Assembly (NCBI RefSeq): GCF_003236295.1 | Contig: NZ_POTW01000038.1 | Span: 1 to 54,053 of the forward strand | Length of the DNA: 54,053 bases | DNA from: Jiangella anatolica | Lineage (GTDB): Bacteria > Actinomycetota > Actinomycetes > Jiangellales > Jiangellaceae | Reading direction: 5' to 3' | Shown: positions 18,526 through 27,782 of the stretch, piece by piece | How the letters are laid out: each line of letters starts with the position of its first letter | Numbering within the stretch: position 1 is the stretch's first letter | Notes under the pieces: model-generated | What the model was told of the DNA's origin: nothing | The model's database searches: none | Seen by the model: only the letters and a program-made list of their open reading frames with translations | Translations under genes and position numbers: made by a program

Positions 18526-18663
18526 ACGCGTTTCATGAGAGAACCCGGGCCGGCGATGAGGTCTCGATGAGAACGCTCTCAACAACACCCTCTGAGCTGG
18601 AATCCTCACGCTGAGCAGGCGAGATTGATGGCTGGAAGTCCACCCACACGAAGGAGTCCAGCC

Positions 18664-19191
18664 ATGCGTTCCAGCAAGATCAGCCTCGCCGCGGCGCTCG
18701 CCGCAGCCGCCGGCCTGACCGGTGCGGGCGTGGCGCTCGCCGCGCCCGCGACCGCGGTCGACACGGTGGCCGTGTCGATGGACGACGACGCCGGTGACGA
18801 CGACGGCGGCGATGACGACGACGGTGGCGACGACGGCGGCGACGACGACGGCGGTTCCGGCGACGACGACGGCGGTGCCGGCGGTTCGGGCGGGGGTGAC
18901 GACGACGGCGGCTCCGGCGGCGGCGACGACGGCTCCGGCGACGACGACGGGGGCCAGGCCCCGAGCGGCGGCGTGAACACCGGCATCACCACCGACGACG
19001 AAGCCGGCGGCGACGACGACGGCTCCGGCGACGACGACGGCGGCCAGGCGCCCAGCGGTGGCGTCGACACCGGCGCCGGCAGCACGTCGTCCGGCCCGGA
19101 CACCGGCTGGCTGGCGCCGGGCGCGCTCGTCGGGCTCGCGACGGTCGGCGGCGCCGGACTGCTCTGGCGTCGCTTCCGGACCGAGAGCTGA
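18664..19191 (+). CDS. Asp/Gly-rich surface protein, probable sortase substrate
   Basis: A 175-residue protein with a signal peptide (residues 1-32), then a long low-complexity Asp/Gly/Ser tract. A near-exact repeat of DDGSGDDDGGQAPSGGV occurs twice. It ends with GPDTGW, a hydrophobic segment and the basic tail WRRFRTES. This is the layout of a cell-wall sorting signal, with PDTG standing in for LPXTG. AAGGAGT lies about nine bases upstream of the ATG. A class F sortase gene begins 14 bases downstream. The acidic tract could bind calcium or act as a flexible stalk; that part is guesswork. Confidence 0.8.
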   Translation: MRSSKISLAAALAAAAGLTGAGVALAAPATAVDTVAVSMDDDAGDDDGGDDDDGGDDGGDDDGGSGDDDGGAGGSGGGDDDGGSGGGDDGSGDDDGGQAPSGGVNTGITTDDEAGGDDDGSGDDDGGQAPSGGVDTGAGSTSSGPDTGWLAPGALVGLATVGGAGLLWRRFRTES

Positions 19192-19205
19192 CCGGGACAC
19201 CCGCC

Positions 19206-19859
19206 GTGCGTCAGACCCGCGACGGCCGCCGCTCCGGGCGGGTGGCGGCCGTCGTGGTCCTCGCAGCGGTCCTGGCGGCGGCCTGCGGCGGTGACGACAC
19301 CGGCGAACCGTCCGGCGCCGTCACGGTCCCGCCGCCGGCCACGACACCAGCCACGACACCAGCCGCGAGCCCCACACCGTCGCCCACCCCCACACCGGTC
19401 CCGGTCGCGGCCGAGGAACTGGCCGATCCGGTCGGGGTGGCGGTCCCGGCGGCCGGCATCGACACGAACGTCGTCCCGATCGCCGTCGACCCCGGCAACG
19501 TCCTCGTCCCGCCGCCGTACGGCGACGCGGGCTGGTGGAAGGCCGGGCCGGAGCCGGGCGAGAACGGCGCCGCCGTGATCGCCGGTCACCTCGACAGCAG
19601 CGACGGGCCGGACGTGTTCTACCGGCTCGGCGAGGTCGCGGCCGGCGACGAGATCGTCGTCACCCGCGCCGACGGCGGCACCTCCGCGTTCGTCGTCGTC
19701 GAGGTCGGGCAGTACTCCCAGGACGACTTCCCGACCGACGCCGTCTACGGCGGGCCGGACGACCGGCCGCTGCTGCGGCTGATCACCTGCGGTGGCGAGT
19801 ACGACCGCGGGCTGGGCCGCTACCGCGACAACGTCGTCGTCTTCGCCGAGGCGGCGTGA
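19206..19859 (+). CDS. Class F sortase
   Basis: A 217-residue transpeptidase. The N-terminus is basic then hydrophobic and ends in LAAAC (Cys27), which could be a lipobox instead of a simple membrane anchor. A Thr/Pro-rich linker follows, then the sortase barrel with catalytic His in IAGHLDS (about 128), Cys in LITCGG (about 195) and Arg in GRYRDNVVVFA. The length, PVGVAVPAAGID start and TCGG motif match class F sortases of actinomycetes. It starts at a GTG and is probably co-transcribed with the surface protein, its likely substrate. Its last 40 bases overlap the convergent GNAT gene. Confidence 0.92.
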   Translation: MRQTRDGRRSGRVAAVVVLAAVLAAACGGDDTGEPSGAVTVPPPATTPATTPAASPTPSPTPTPVPVAAEELADPVGVAVPAAGIDTNVVPIAVDPGNVLVPPPYGDAGWWKAGPEPGENGAAVIAGHLDSSDGPDVFYRLGEVAAGDEIVVTRADGGTSAFVVVEVGQYSQDDFPTDAVYGGPDDRPLLRLITCGGEYDRGLGRYRDNVVVFAEAA

Positions 19860-20392
19860 GGCGGAGGCCACTCGGCGGCAAGCACGGAGTACAGCAGTGA
19901 GTCGCGCCAGGCGCCGTTGGTGAACACGTTCTCGCGCAGCCGCCCCTCCAGCACCAGCCCGAGCCGCTCCACGACCGCGATCGAGGCCGCGTTGTCCGGC
20001 CCGATCGCGGCCGTGACGCGGTGCAGGCCGAGCGGGCCGAAGGCCAGGTCGAGCACCGCGGCGGCGGCCTCGGTGGCGTAGCCCTGGCCCTGGTGCTCGG
20101 CGGCGATGAGGTAGCCGAGCTTGCCGGCGCGCACGCCGGCCAGCCCCAGCCGGAAGAAGCCGATCAGCCCGTCGTCGTCCTCGCGCAGCGTCACGGCCAG
20201 GTAGTACTCGACGCGCGGCTGCTCGCCGGCCTGCGTGACGAACCCGCGCAGCATGCCGGTCGCCTGGTCCCGGTCCCGCGAGTCGAACGACAGCGACCGT
20301 GTCAGCCGGTCGTCGCTGACCAGCGCGTGCAACCCGTCCAGGTCGTCGTCGCGGAAGTCGCGCAGCCGCAGCCGCGCGGTCGTGAGCTCCAT
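19820..20392 (-). CDS. GNAT-family N-acetyltransferase (RimJ/RimL-like)
   Basis: A 190-residue acetyltransferase of the RimJ/RimL type. It opens with LTTARLRLRDFRDDDLDGL. The acetyl-CoA loop region is LGYLIAAEHQGQGYATEAA (about residues 92-110), and VTAAIGPDNAASIAVVERLG near 125-145 is the typical second motif. Members acetylate protein N-termini, antibiotics or small amines; the substrate cannot be predicted. The 3' end overlaps the sortase gene by 40 bases on the other strand, so the last dozen residues (Ala/Ser/Thr-rich) may be a drifted tail. Confidence 0.88.
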   Translation of the reverse strand: MELTTARLRLRDFRDDDLDGLHALVSDDRLTRSLSFDSRDRDQATGMLRGFVTQAGEQPRVEYYLAVTLREDDDGLIGFFRLGLAGVRAGKLGYLIAAEHQGQGYATEAAAAVLDLAFGPLGLHRVTAAIGPDNAASIAVVERLGLVLEGRLRENVFTNGAWRDSLLYSVLAAEWPPPHAASAKTTTLSR

Positions 20393-20452
20393 CGATTCGT
20401 CACCGGCCCTTCCGAGAATTTTCGGCCCCCATTCTGACCGATCCGGGCGTTC

Positions 20453-21028
20453 TCAGCCCGTCGAGGACGGCAGGGTGGCGGCGTACAGGCCCACGAACTG
20501 CTCCATCGCCGCGTCGACGCCGGCGCGGTCGCCGGTCGCGAGCAGGTCCAGCAGCAGCCCGCGCCCGACCGCGACGCCGAGGCGGGCCTGCGCCCGGGCG
20601 ATCTCCGGCGCGACGCCGGCCCGCTCCAGCGGCGCCGCCAGCGCCGTCACCCACGCGTCGACGACGCCGTCGAGCAGCGGCAGCGCGCCCGGGTCGCCCT
20701 GGAGGGCGCGGCCGTAGAGCTCGAAGAAGAGTCGTTCGTGCGGCCACAGCGCCGGGTCGGCGAGCTGCGCCCAGAACCGCCGGCCGGCCTCGATCGGGTC
20801 GTCGGTCGCGGCCAGCTCGGCCAGCAGATCGCGCTGGCGTTCCTCCATTGCCCGGGCGAGCTCGACGAGCAGGCCCTCCTTGGAGCCGAAATGGTAGATC
20901 AGCATGCGGTGACTGGTGCCCAGCGCCGCCGCGATCTGGCGCAGGCTGCGCTCGCCCACCCCGTTCGCGGCCACGTACTCCAGCGCCGCGCGCAGCAGCC
21001 GTTCCTTCCCGGCACCCGCCTCCGTCAT
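20453..21028 (-). CDS. TetR-family transcriptional repressor
   Basis: A 191-residue regulator. The N-terminal HTH is complete: LLRAALEYVAANGVGERSLR, then IAAALGTSHRMLIYHFGSKEGL. A helical ligand-binding domain follows. It is divergent from the SRPBCC gene across only 29 bases, which contain a perfect 16-bp palindrome. TAGGAT at 21035-21040 on the minus strand could be its -10 element, giving a near-leaderless mRNA. It probably represses itself and the SRPBCC gene until an unknown hydrophobic ligand binds. Confidence 0.93.
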   Translation of the reverse strand: MTEAGAGKERLLRAALEYVAANGVGERSLRQIAAALGTSHRMLIYHFGSKEGLLVELARAMEERQRDLLAELAATDDPIEAGRRFWAQLADPALWPHERLFFELYGRALQGDPGALPLLDGVVDAWVTALAAPLERAGVAPEIARAQARLGVAVGRGLLLDLLATGDRAGVDAAMEQFVGLYAATLPSSTG

Positions 21029-21042
21029 GCCCCGATCCTATC

Positions 21043-21058
21043 TGTACCATTTGGTACA
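21043..21058. promoter_or_regulatory. Palindromic TetR operator
   Basis: TGTACCATTTGGTACA is a perfect inverted repeat with 7-bp arms and a 2-bp centre. Its last base is the A of the SRPBCC start codon. It sits between divergent tetR-type and SRPBCC genes, where bound repressor would block both. Confidence 0.8.
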
Positions 21059-21498
21059 TGGGTGTTCAGCGCATCGACGTCACTGCCACCACGACGGCGC
21101 CGCCGGGCGCCGTCTACGCACTGCTACGCGACGGCGCGAGCTGGCCGGGCTGGTCCCCGATCGGCTCGTTCGAGCTGGAGTCCCCCGGCCAGGACGGCGG
21201 CGAGAGCCTCGGCGCGGTCCGGGTCTTCCGCACCGGCCGCGTCGCCAGCCGGGAGCGCCTGGTCGAACTGGTCCCGGACCGGCGGCTGAGCTACGTCCTG
21301 CTGTCCGGCCTGGCGATCGAGGACTACCGCGCCGACATCGACCTCGCCGAGGGCCCGGACGGCACCACGATCCGCTGGCGCTCGTCGTTCCGGGCCAAGG
21401 TCCCCGGCTTCGGCGGCCTCTACCGCCGCACGCTCACCAAGTTCATCCAGCAATGCGCCGGCGGCCTCGCCGAGCACGCCGCCGTGGCGGCCGGCTGA
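21058..21498 (+). CDS. SRPBCC-family (START-like) protein
   Basis: A 146-residue polyketide-cyclase/dehydrase-like protein. It opens with QRIDVTATTTAPPGAVYALL, followed by WSPIGSFELESPGQDGG and GTTIRWRSSFRAKVPG, typical of the helix-grip fold that binds hydrophobic ligands. There is no room for a Shine-Dalgarno site between the operator palindrome and the ATG, so the transcript is probably leaderless. The divergent TetR repressor likely controls it. Ligand unknown. Confidence 0.87.
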   Translation: MGVQRIDVTATTTAPPGAVYALLRDGASWPGWSPIGSFELESPGQDGGESLGAVRVFRTGRVASRERLVELVPDRRLSYVLLSGLAIEDYRADIDLAEGPDGTTIRWRSSFRAKVPGFGGLYRRTLTKFIQQCAGGLAEHAAVAAG

Positions 21499-21502
21499 CC
21501 CG

Positions 21503-21979
21503 CTACTCCACCTCGTTGCGGACGAGGGCGACTGCGGCGTCGACGCGGGCTTTGGTGGCCGGGTCGGCCAGGTCGATGCCGGAGTCGACCTGGACGGTCC
21601 ACGCGAGCTCGTCCGACGGGGTGCGGCGGCCGGTGACGCGGACGCCGCGGCGGCCGTCGACGGTGATGTGGCGGCTGATGACGACGCTCTGGGTGACCTG
21701 TTCGCGCACGACGTCGACCAGACGGCGCGGCGAGGACAGCGCCACTCGGTGCCGGGTCCGGCGGCCGCGGGCGTCGGGCACCTCGGTGACGACGAGCACC
21801 TCGGCCTCGCCGTCCCAGGACGCCGTCTCCACGGACGTCCACGCGACCGACCCGCCGCGCAGCAGCAGCCGGCTCGTCGTGGCGACGACGTCGCCGTCGG
21901 GCCCGTCGCCGGTGGCGAGCACCCGCTCCCCCGGCGCGAGCCCGTCGACGGCAGGGCGACTCGTGCGGCGCAGCTTCAC
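21503..21979 (-). CDS. Conserved actinobacterial protein of unknown function
   Basis: A 158-residue soluble protein with no signal peptide or membrane segment. It contains GLAPGERVLATG, TTSRLLLRGGSVAWTSVETA and VVREQVTQSVVISRHI, a beta-rich pattern I have seen in unnamed actinobacterial proteins (a PH-like fold is possible). It lies 13 bases after the sigma factor gene on the same strand, so the two may be co-transcribed. The 3' end approaches the SRPBCC stop within 4 bases. Confidence 0.75.
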   Translation of the reverse strand: MKLRRTSRPAVDGLAPGERVLATGDGPDGDVVATTSRLLLRGGSVAWTSVETASWDGEAEVLVVTEVPDARGRRTRHRVALSSPRRLVDVVREQVTQSVVISRHITVDGRRGVRVTGRRTPSDELAWTVQVDSGIDLADPATKARVDAAVALVRNEVE

Positions 21980-21992
21980 GCCCCCACCCTAG

Positions 21993-23060
21993 TCAGCCCA
22001 GGTAGTCGCGCAGCTCGCTGGCCCACTCGTTGCGCCGCAGCTTGGTCAGCGTGCGGTGCTCGATCTGGCGCACCCGCTCCCGCGTCACGCCGAACTCGCG
22101 GCCGACCTCCTCGAGCGTGCGGGTGCGGCCGTCGTGCAGGCCGTAGCGCAGCCGGACGACCGCCCGCTCGCGCTCGCTGAGCCCGTCCAGCACCTGCTCG
22201 ACCTGGTCACGCAGCAGCAGCTGGGCGACCAGCTCCTCCGGCGACAGCTCGTCGGTGTCCTCGACGAAGTCGCCGAACATGTTCTCCGACGACTCGCCGA
22301 CCGGCAGCTGCAGGCTCACCGGCTCCTCGGCGTACGAGAGCAGTTCGACGACGCGGTCGGCGGAGAGCGCGGTGGCGGCGGCCAGCTCCTCGACGGACGG
22401 ATCGCGGGCCTGCGCCTGCGACAGAGTCCGCAGCACCCGAAGGACCCGGTTCAGCTCGTCGACGACGTGGACCGGCAGCCGGATGGTGCGGCCCTGCTCG
22501 GCCAGCGCCCGGCTGATCGCCTGCCGGATCCACCAGGTCGCGTAGGTGGAGAACTTGAAGCCGCGGGCGTAGTCGAACCGCTCGACGGCGCGGATGAGGC
22601 CGACGTTGCCCTCCTGGATCAGGTCGAGCAGCGGCAGGCCGCGGCGGGTGTAGCGGCGGGCGATGGAGACGACGAGGCGCAGGTTGGCCTCGATGAGGGC
22701 GGCCTTCGCCTCCTGGCCCAGCCGCACCACCTCGGCCAGGGCCTCGTCGTCGAAACCGGACGCGGCGAGCCGCTCCTCGGCGAGCAGCCCGGCCTCGATC
22801 GCACGTGCCAGCCGGACCTCGTCGGGCCCGCTCAGCAGCGGGATCCGGCCGATCTCGCGCAGGTACCGGCGGGTGAGATCGGCGCCGGAACCGGCATCGG
22901 TGAACTGCGGCGCCGGCGCGGCCGGCGGCTCGTCGTCGTCGACGACGGCTGTTGGCACAGCGTCGCCCGGTCCTCTGACCTCGGAAAAGTCACCGTCCGG
23001 CCGTCCACGCTGGGACGGCAGCGCGCGACCCTCCGCCCTCGATCGGATCACCGGCACCAC
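21993..23060 (-). CDS. Group 2 RNA polymerase sigma factor (RpoD/HrdB-SigB type)
   Basis: A 355-residue sigma-70 protein. Region 1.2 starts at [17 protein letters not shown]. Region 2 has [38 protein letters not shown] and the -10-binding [16 protein letters not shown]. Region 4 has [13 protein letters not shown] and the [22 protein letters not shown]. It lacks the long acidic N-terminal region of primary sigma factors, so it is a non-essential group 2 type. The start is a GTG with GGGGGA upstream. It would direct a stationary-phase or stress regulon with promoters close to housekeeping consensus. Confidence 0.93.
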   Translation of the reverse strand: MVPVIRSRAEGRALPSQRGRPDGDFSEVRGPGDAVPTAVVDDDEPPAAPAPQFTDAGSGADLTRRYLREIGRIPLLSGPDEVRLARAIEAGLLAEERLAASGFDDEALAEVVRLGQEAKAALIEANLRLVVSIARRYTRRGLPLLDLIQEGNVGLIRAVERFDYARGFKFSTYATWWIRQAISRALAEQGRTIRLPVHVVDELNRVLRVLRTLSQAQARDPSVEELAAATALSADRVVELLSYAEEPVSLQLPVGESSENMFGDFVEDTDELSPEELVAQLLLRDQVEQVLDGLSERERAVVRLRYGLHDGRTRTLEEVGREFGVTRERVRQIEHRTLTKLRRNEWASELRDYLG

Positions 23061-23146
23061 CTCGGTCCCCCAAGTGTGCCTTGACGAGGTGTCCCGCAGC
23101 TACCCTTCCGGCCGAATCGAAGATCATCGACACGCGGACGAAACAC

Positions 23147-23176
23147 GGCGGCGGCCCGCCGGAGCGGACCGCCGCC
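23147..23176 (-). terminator. Hairpin terminating the TIM-barrel isomerase cluster
   Basis: Twelve-base arms with one mismatch (GGCGGCGGCCCG and CGGACCGCCGCC) surround a 6-base loop, starting 17 bases after the stop of the last isomerase gene. It would end the long minus-strand transcript before the sigma factor promoter. Confidence 0.65.
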
Positions 23177-23192
23177 GGCACCGACCAGCAGT

Positions 23193-24152
23193 TCAGCGCA
23201 TGCGCAGACTGGTCAGGTACTCGTAGCCGACCTGCGCGGTCTGGAGCGGGGTCACATCCGGGGTGTCGTTCTCGACGATGTACTCCAGCACGCGGTGCGC
23301 GCGGAAGATCTTCGCGAAGTCGATGTGCCCGGTGCCGAGGTCGGCCATGTCGCCGCCGGCGAGATGCCGGTCCTTGACGTGGTACTGCAGCGTCCGCTGC
23401 GGCGCCGCGTCGATGACGTCGATGGCGAACTGCTCGGAGTCCGCCACCGCGACGCCGCTGTTGATGCCGCCGGTGACGGCCCAGTAGAGGTCGACCTCGA
23501 GGTGGACCAGGCTCGGGTCCAGCTCCGACGTCAGCACCTCCCACGGGGTCACGCCGCCGCCGAGGTCGGTGGTGAACTCGTGGGCGTGGTTGTGGTAGCC
23601 GTAGCGCAGCCCGTACGACCGCGCCAGCGCCGCCTCCTCGTTCATCTGCTCGGCCCACTGCTGCCAGTCCGAGAGCGAGTCCGAGGCAAGGAACGGGACG
23701 ACGATGAAGCGCTGGCCGAGCGTGGCCGCGTTCTCCAGCTTCGCCTCCAGCGACGCCTGGTCGCCGCTGATGCCGTCGTGGCTGGACGTCGCCGAGATGC
23801 CGATGCTGTCGTAGAAGTCACGCAGCTGGGCGGCGGTCCGGCCGAAGTAGCCGAGCGCCTGCTCCACCTTCGTGTACCCGTAGTCGGCGATCGAGCCCAG
23901 CGTCGCGTCGTACAGCGCGCCGGGCGCCAAGGCGTCGCGCACCGTCCACAGCTGGATGCTGATCGCACCGCGCGGGACGATCGTGCGGCCGGTCGGCTGG
24001 GCGCCGGCCGACGCGGGCAGGGCGCCGGCCAGACCGCCGGCCAGCACGCCGCCGGCGGCCGCGGCGGCGCCGACCAGGAAGCGCCGCCGGCCCAGCCCAC
24101 GGCTGCCCAGCGACTCGTCCAGCGCGCGATCGCCGTCGAATCCGTAACACAT
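23193..24152 (-). CDS. Tat-exported sugar phosphate isomerase/epimerase-like TIM-barrel protein
   Basis: A 319-residue AP-endonuclease-2/xylose-isomerase-like barrel. The N-terminus has a twin-arginine motif, GRRRFLV (Arg22-24), followed by a hydrophobic stretch ending near ASAGAQP. Metal-binding motifs include YGYHNHAHEF and VHLEVDLYWA, then HVKDRH. Export in folded form through Tat fits a metal-dependent enzyme. The ATG has AAAGGAG upstream. It is the last gene of the minus-strand cluster and closely resembles the second Tat barrel at 51390-52337. Reaction unknown: relatives isomerise sugars or cleave 3-keto-glycosides. Confidence 0.88.
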   Translation of the reverse strand: MCYGFDGDRALDESLGSRGLGRRRFLVGAAAAAGGVLAGGLAGALPASAGAQPTGRTIVPRGAISIQLWTVRDALAPGALYDATLGSIADYGYTKVEQALGYFGRTAAQLRDFYDSIGISATSSHDGISGDQASLEAKLENAATLGQRFIVVPFLASDSLSDWQQWAEQMNEEAALARSYGLRYGYHNHAHEFTTDLGGGVTPWEVLTSELDPSLVHLEVDLYWAVTGGINSGVAVADSEQFAIDVIDAAPQRTLQYHVKDRHLAGGDMADLGTGHIDFAKIFRAHRVLEYIVENDTPDVTPLQTAQVGYEYLTSLRMR

Positions 24153-24187
24153 CGTCGTGCTCCTTTCGGGGGTGATGCTGCGGAGGT

Positions 24188-25195
24188 CTAGTCGGTGGAG
24201 CTGAAGGCCGCGTCGAACGCGGCCGTCGGCGCGTCGAACACGCGGGACCTCACGAACTCCAGCGCCTCGGGGGCGCCGCGCAGCCGGTCCATGCCGGCGT
24301 CCTCCCACTCGACGGAGATCGGGCCGTCGTAGCCGATCGCGTTGAGCATCCGGAACGACTGCTCCCACGGCACGTCGCCGTGCCCGGTGGAGACGAAGTC
24401 CCAGCCGCGACGGGGGTCGGCCCAGGGCAGGTGCGAGCTGAGCCGGCCGTTGCGGCCGTTGCCGAGCTGCTTCTTCGTGTCCTTGCAGTCCACGTGGTAG
24501 ATGCGGTCGCGGAAGTCCCACAGGAACGCGACCGGGTCGAGGTCCTGCCAGACCATGTGGCTGGGGTCCCAGTTGAGCCCGAACGCCTCGCGGTGCCCGA
24601 TCGCCTCCAGCGTCTGCACGGTGGTCCAGTAGTCGTAGGCGATCTCCGACGGGTGCACCTCGTGCGCGAACCGCACGCCGACCTCGTCGTACACGTCGAG
24701 GATCGGGTTCCAGCGGTCGGCGAAGTCGCGGTAGCCGGCCGCGATCATGTCGTCCGAGGCCGGCGGGAACATCGCGACGTACTTCCAGATGGCCGAGCCG
24801 GTGAAGCCGACGACGGTGTTCACGCCGAGCCGGGCGGCGGCGCGCGCCGTCACCTTCATCTCCTCGGCGGCGCGCTGCCGGACGCCTTCGGGGTCGCCAT
24901 CGCCCCAGATGCGGTCCGGCAGGATGCCGCGGTGCCGCTCGTCGATCGGGTCGTCGCAGACGGCCTGGCCCTTGAGGTGGTTGGAGATCGTCCAGACCTT
25001 CAGGCCGTTCTTCTCCAGGATGTCCAGCCGCGACTTCACGTACGCGTCGTCCTCGGCCGCGCGCCAGACGTCGAGGTGGTCGCCCCAGCAGGCGATCTCC
25101 AGGCCGTCGTAGCCCCACTCGCCGGCCAGCCGGGCGACCTCCTCGAACGGCAGGTCGGCCCACTGCCCGGTGAAGAGGGTGATCGGTCGTGCCAT
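24188..25195 (-). CDS. Sugar phosphate isomerase/epimerase family protein
   Basis: A 335-residue cytoplasmic TIM barrel of the AP_endonuc_2 type. It starts [20 protein letters not shown], with [35 protein letters not shown] and ISVEWEDAG carrying the probable metal ligands. The ATG has GAAGGAGA upstream. It lies 35 bases after the EboF-like gene and 35 before the Tat barrel, so it seems to be an addition to the end of the ebo-type cluster. A hydroxypyruvate-isomerase-like or inosose-type role is possible; the substrate is not defined. Confidence 0.88.
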   Translation of the reverse strand: MARPITLFTGQWADLPFEEVARLAGEWGYDGLEIACWGDHLDVWRAAEDDAYVKSRLDILEKNGLKVWTISNHLKGQAVCDDPIDERHRGILPDRIWGDGDPEGVRQRAAEEMKVTARAAARLGVNTVVGFTGSAIWKYVAMFPPASDDMIAAGYRDFADRWNPILDVYDEVGVRFAHEVHPSEIAYDYWTTVQTLEAIGHREAFGLNWDPSHMVWQDLDPVAFLWDFRDRIYHVDCKDTKKQLGNGRNGRLSSHLPWADPRRGWDFVSTGHGDVPWEQSFRMLNAIGYDGPISVEWEDAGMDRLRGAPEALEFVRSRVFDAPTAAFDAAFSSTD

Positions 25196-25230
25196 GGTGT
25201 CTCCTTCGTGCGTCGGTGCGGTGCGCTCGG

Positions 25231-26610
25231 TCACTTCCGTACCGGGGTGCTGAGCCCGGCGAGGTCGAGCATGAGGTCGCGGACCTCGGTGGCGGCCAGC
25301 TGGTCGCGGGCCGTCGACGGGTCGCTGCACAGCAGCACCGGCCCGTCGGCCGGGTCGTCGGGCAGCCGGCCGTGAGTCCCGCGGACCCACTGCCCGTCCA
25401 GCGGCACGACGCTCATCGCGTACCGCAGCCCGAGCTTCTTCTTCGCCAGCGACATCCCGGCCCGCAGCTTGACCCGCGGGTCGGCCGGGTCGAGGAACAG
25501 CTCGGCCGGGTCGTAGCCCGGCTTGCGGTGGATCTCCACACCGCGGGCGAAGTCGGGGGCGCGGTCGTCGTGCAGCCAGTAGTAATAGGTGAACCAGGCG
25601 CCGAGGTCGGCGACCAGCACCAGCTCGCCGGAACGCTCGTGGTCCAGCCCGAACTCGCGCTGCGCCTGCTTGTCCAGGACGAGGTCCACCCCGGGCAGCG
25701 CCTCGCACTGCTCCCGGACGGCCTCGAGGTCACCGGGGTCGCGAACGTAGACGTGCGCCACCTGGTGGTCGGCGACGGCGAACGCCCGCGACGCCCACGG
25801 GTCCAGGTACTCCATGCCGGCCTGCGTGTAGACCTCGAGCAGCCCGGCCTGGCGCAGTGCCCGGTTGACGTGCACCGGGCGGCTGGCGGGGCCGATGCCG
25901 TACTCGCTCAGCGCGACGACGGTGACGCCCTGGTTCCGGGCGTCGGTGAGCAGCGGGGCGAGCACGCGGTCGACGTCGCGGGCGGCGGCGACGGCCTGGG
26001 GGCTGTGCGGCCCGAACCGCTGCAGGTCGTAGTCCAGGTGCGGGACGTAGGCCAGCGTGAGGTCGGCCCGCGGCATCAGCCGGCGGGTCGCCTGCACGAT
26101 CCAGTCCGACGACTTGATCGACGCCGTCGGGCCCCAGTACTGGAACAGCGGGAACTCGCCCAGCGACCGGGTCAGCTCGTCGTGCAGCGCCGGCGGCCGG
26201 GTGTAGCAGTCCGGCGACTTGCGGCCGTCGGCGTGGTAGATCGGCCGCGGCGTGACCGTCCAGTCGGTGTCGGCGCCCATCGCGTACCACCAGCACACGT
26301 TCGCGACCTTGTAGTCCGACTTCGCGCGCCGGGCGACGTCCCAGACCTTCTCGCCCTGGACCAGCCGGTTGTGCTGACGCCAGAGGAAGATCTCGCCGAG
26401 GTCGCGGAAGTACCAGCCGTTGCCGACGACGCCGTGGTCGCGGGGCATCGCGCCGGTGAGGAACGTCGACTGGACCGAGCAGGTCACCGCCGGCAGGACG
26501 GTGCCGAGCGAGGCCTGCCAGCCCTCCCCGGCGATCGCCCGCAGGTTCGGGGTGTGCTCCAGCAGCCGCGGCGTCAGGCCGACGACGTCGAGCACCAGCA
26601 GCTTGTTCAC
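25231..26610 (-). CDS. eboF: Alkaline-phosphatase-superfamily phosphodiesterase, EboF-like
   Basis: A 459-residue type I phosphodiesterase/nucleotide pyrophosphatase-like protein without a signal peptide. Asp8 (LLVLDVVGL) and the Thr nucleophile (about 43, in PAVTCSVQ) begin the metal site. [26 protein letters not shown] and [13 protein letters not shown] segments continue it. The GTG start overlaps the eboE stop (GTGA) and has GGAGGAGA upstream. In ebo clusters of cyanobacteria and other bacteria a phosphodiesterase of this superfamily closes the operon. It would hydrolyse a phosphodiester or phosphate on the pathway metabolite. The eboF name rests on context and recollection. Confidence 0.85.
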   Translation of the reverse strand: MNKLLVLDVVGLTPRLLEHTPNLRAIAGEGWQASLGTVLPAVTCSVQSTFLTGAMPRDHGVVGNGWYFRDLGEIFLWRQHNRLVQGEKVWDVARRAKSDYKVANVCWWYAMGADTDWTVTPRPIYHADGRKSPDCYTRPPALHDELTRSLGEFPLFQYWGPTASIKSSDWIVQATRRLMPRADLTLAYVPHLDYDLQRFGPHSPQAVAAARDVDRVLAPLLTDARNQGVTVVALSEYGIGPASRPVHVNRALRQAGLLEVYTQAGMEYLDPWASRAFAVADHQVAHVYVRDPGDLEAVREQCEALPGVDLVLDKQAQREFGLDHERSGELVLVADLGAWFTYYYWLHDDRAPDFARGVEIHRKPGYDPAELFLDPADPRVKLRAGMSLAKKKLGLRYAMSVVPLDGQWVRGTHGRLPDDPADGPVLLCSDPSTARDQLAATEVRDLMLDLAGLSTPVRK

Positions 26611-27782
26611 GCGATCTCCTCCATACCGATCTCCGCCATCCGGTCCGCGACCCAGCGCAGCTCCGCCGCCAACCCGGCCACCAGCCCGTCGGGGCCGTCC
26701 GGCCGGCGCCCGGCGGGCAGCACCGACCAGGTGTACGTCTCGACCTCCACGTGGTCCGTGACCGCGCGCGGCCCGCCGAACAGCCCGCGCAGCGTCGCCG
26801 TCAGGTGGTCCTGGGTGGCGGTCAGCGGCGGCTCCGGCTGCTCGTGCACCGGGACGTGGAAGTGCACCCGCCACGGCCCGTCGTCGGGGAACGCCGCCGA
26901 CGACAGCGCCGCCGGCAGATCGTCGGCGCTGACCACCTGGCCGCGGGTGAGCGCGCGGGTCTGGTGCAGGAACCGGTCCTCGGCGTAGGCCGCGAGCGCC
27001 CGGCGGGCGGCCGGGTCGGACGGGTCGGCCACCTCCAGCGCCGCCGACGCCTGCGTCTTGACGACGGACAGCCCGGCCGTCTCGAGCGCGGCCAGCGCGT
27101 CGGCCGGCTCCTCGAACTGCGTCGCCAGGTGACAGGCGTCGAGGCAGACGCCGATCCGGTCGGTGTCGACGCCGCCCAGCTGGGCCACGGCGCCGTCGAT
27201 GGTCTCGACGACGCAGCCCGGCTCCGGCTCGAGCGCGACCCGGATCGTCCGCCCGGTGTCCGCCTCGACCTTGGCCAGCCCGTCGGCCAGCTGCGCCAGC
27301 CGATCGGCGGCCAGCCCGCGGCGGGCGTCGTCCCATGGCGTGCGCCAGGCCAGCGGCAGGCTGGACACGCTGCCGCGGACGGCGTCGTCGGGCAGCAGCG
27401 CCGCCAGCACCCGGGCGCAGTCCAGCGTGTACGCCAGCCGCTCGGCGGTCAGCCAGTCCGGGTGGTAGACGGCCAGCTTGACCCGCGGGTCGTGGAAGCC
27501 CTGGTAGGGGAACGCGTTGAGCGTCACCACCTCCAGCCCGCCAGCCGCGAGCGTCGCCCGCAGCCGGTCCAGGTCGGGCCGGCCGGCCTCGGACGCCAGC
27601 CGCGCGACCACCGGGGCCGGCAGCCACAGGCCCAGCCCCAGCCGGGACACCCCGAGCCGGGACCGGGCGCCGGCGCCGTAGCGCGTCACCTGGTCCAGCA
27701 GCGCCTCGACGTCCTCGGTCGGGTGGACGTTCGTGCAGTACGCGAGGTGGACGACGGTGCCGTCGGTGTGCCTGAACCGCAT
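26607..27782 (-). CDS. eboE: EboE-type TIM-barrel protein (metabolite traffic)
   Basis: A 391-residue xylose-isomerase-like barrel. It opens with HLAYCTNVHPTEDVEAL, typical of EboE. Further motifs include LNAFPYQGFHDPRVKLAVY, RVALEPEPGCVVET, GVCLDACHLATQFE and WRVHFHVPVHEQPEP. Length matches the family (about 390). Its ATG overlaps the TatD gene stop (TGATG) and has GGAGGC upstream. EboE is required together with the other ebo genes for export of scytonemin intermediates in a cyanobacterium, though its own reaction is unknown. Here the cargo must be different, since no scytonemin genes are seen. Confidence 0.9.
   Translation of the reverse strand: MRFRHTDGTVVHLAYCTNVHPTEDVEALLDQVTRYGAGARSRLGVSRLGLGLWLPAPVVARLASEAGRPDLDRLRATLAAGGLEVVTLNAFPYQGFHDPRVKLAVYHPDWLTAERLAYTLDCARVLAALLPDDAVRGSVSSLPLAWRTPWDDARRGLAADRLAQLADGLAKVEADTGRTIRVALEPEPGCVVETIDGAVAQLGGVDTDRIGVCLDACHLATQFEEPADALAALETAGLSVVKTQASAALEVADPSDPAARRALAAYAEDRFLHQTRALTRGQVVSADDLPAALSSAAFPDDGPWRVHFHVPVHEQPEPPLTATQDHLTATLRGLFGGPRAVTDHVEVETYTWSVLPAGRRPDGPDGLVAGLAAELRWVADRMAEIGMEEIA

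Noticed and set aside
13743-18536. A 1597-codon open frame on the minus strand opposite the metallophosphoesterase gene
   Set aside because: Same reason: antisense of a clear coding sequence, Arg/Val/Gly-rich, with no recognisable family.
18784-19070. A possible minisatellite or CRISPR-like array
   Set aside because: The repetition comes from Asp/Gly codons in the surface protein. There are no regular spacers, and the frame is kept.
25231-27627. A single 798-residue fusion covering the EboF-like gene and sequence upstream
   Set aside because: The first 340 codons lie out of frame inside eboE and read as Arg/Gly/Ala noise. The GTG at 26610 with GGAGGAGA and the GTGA overlap defines the real start.
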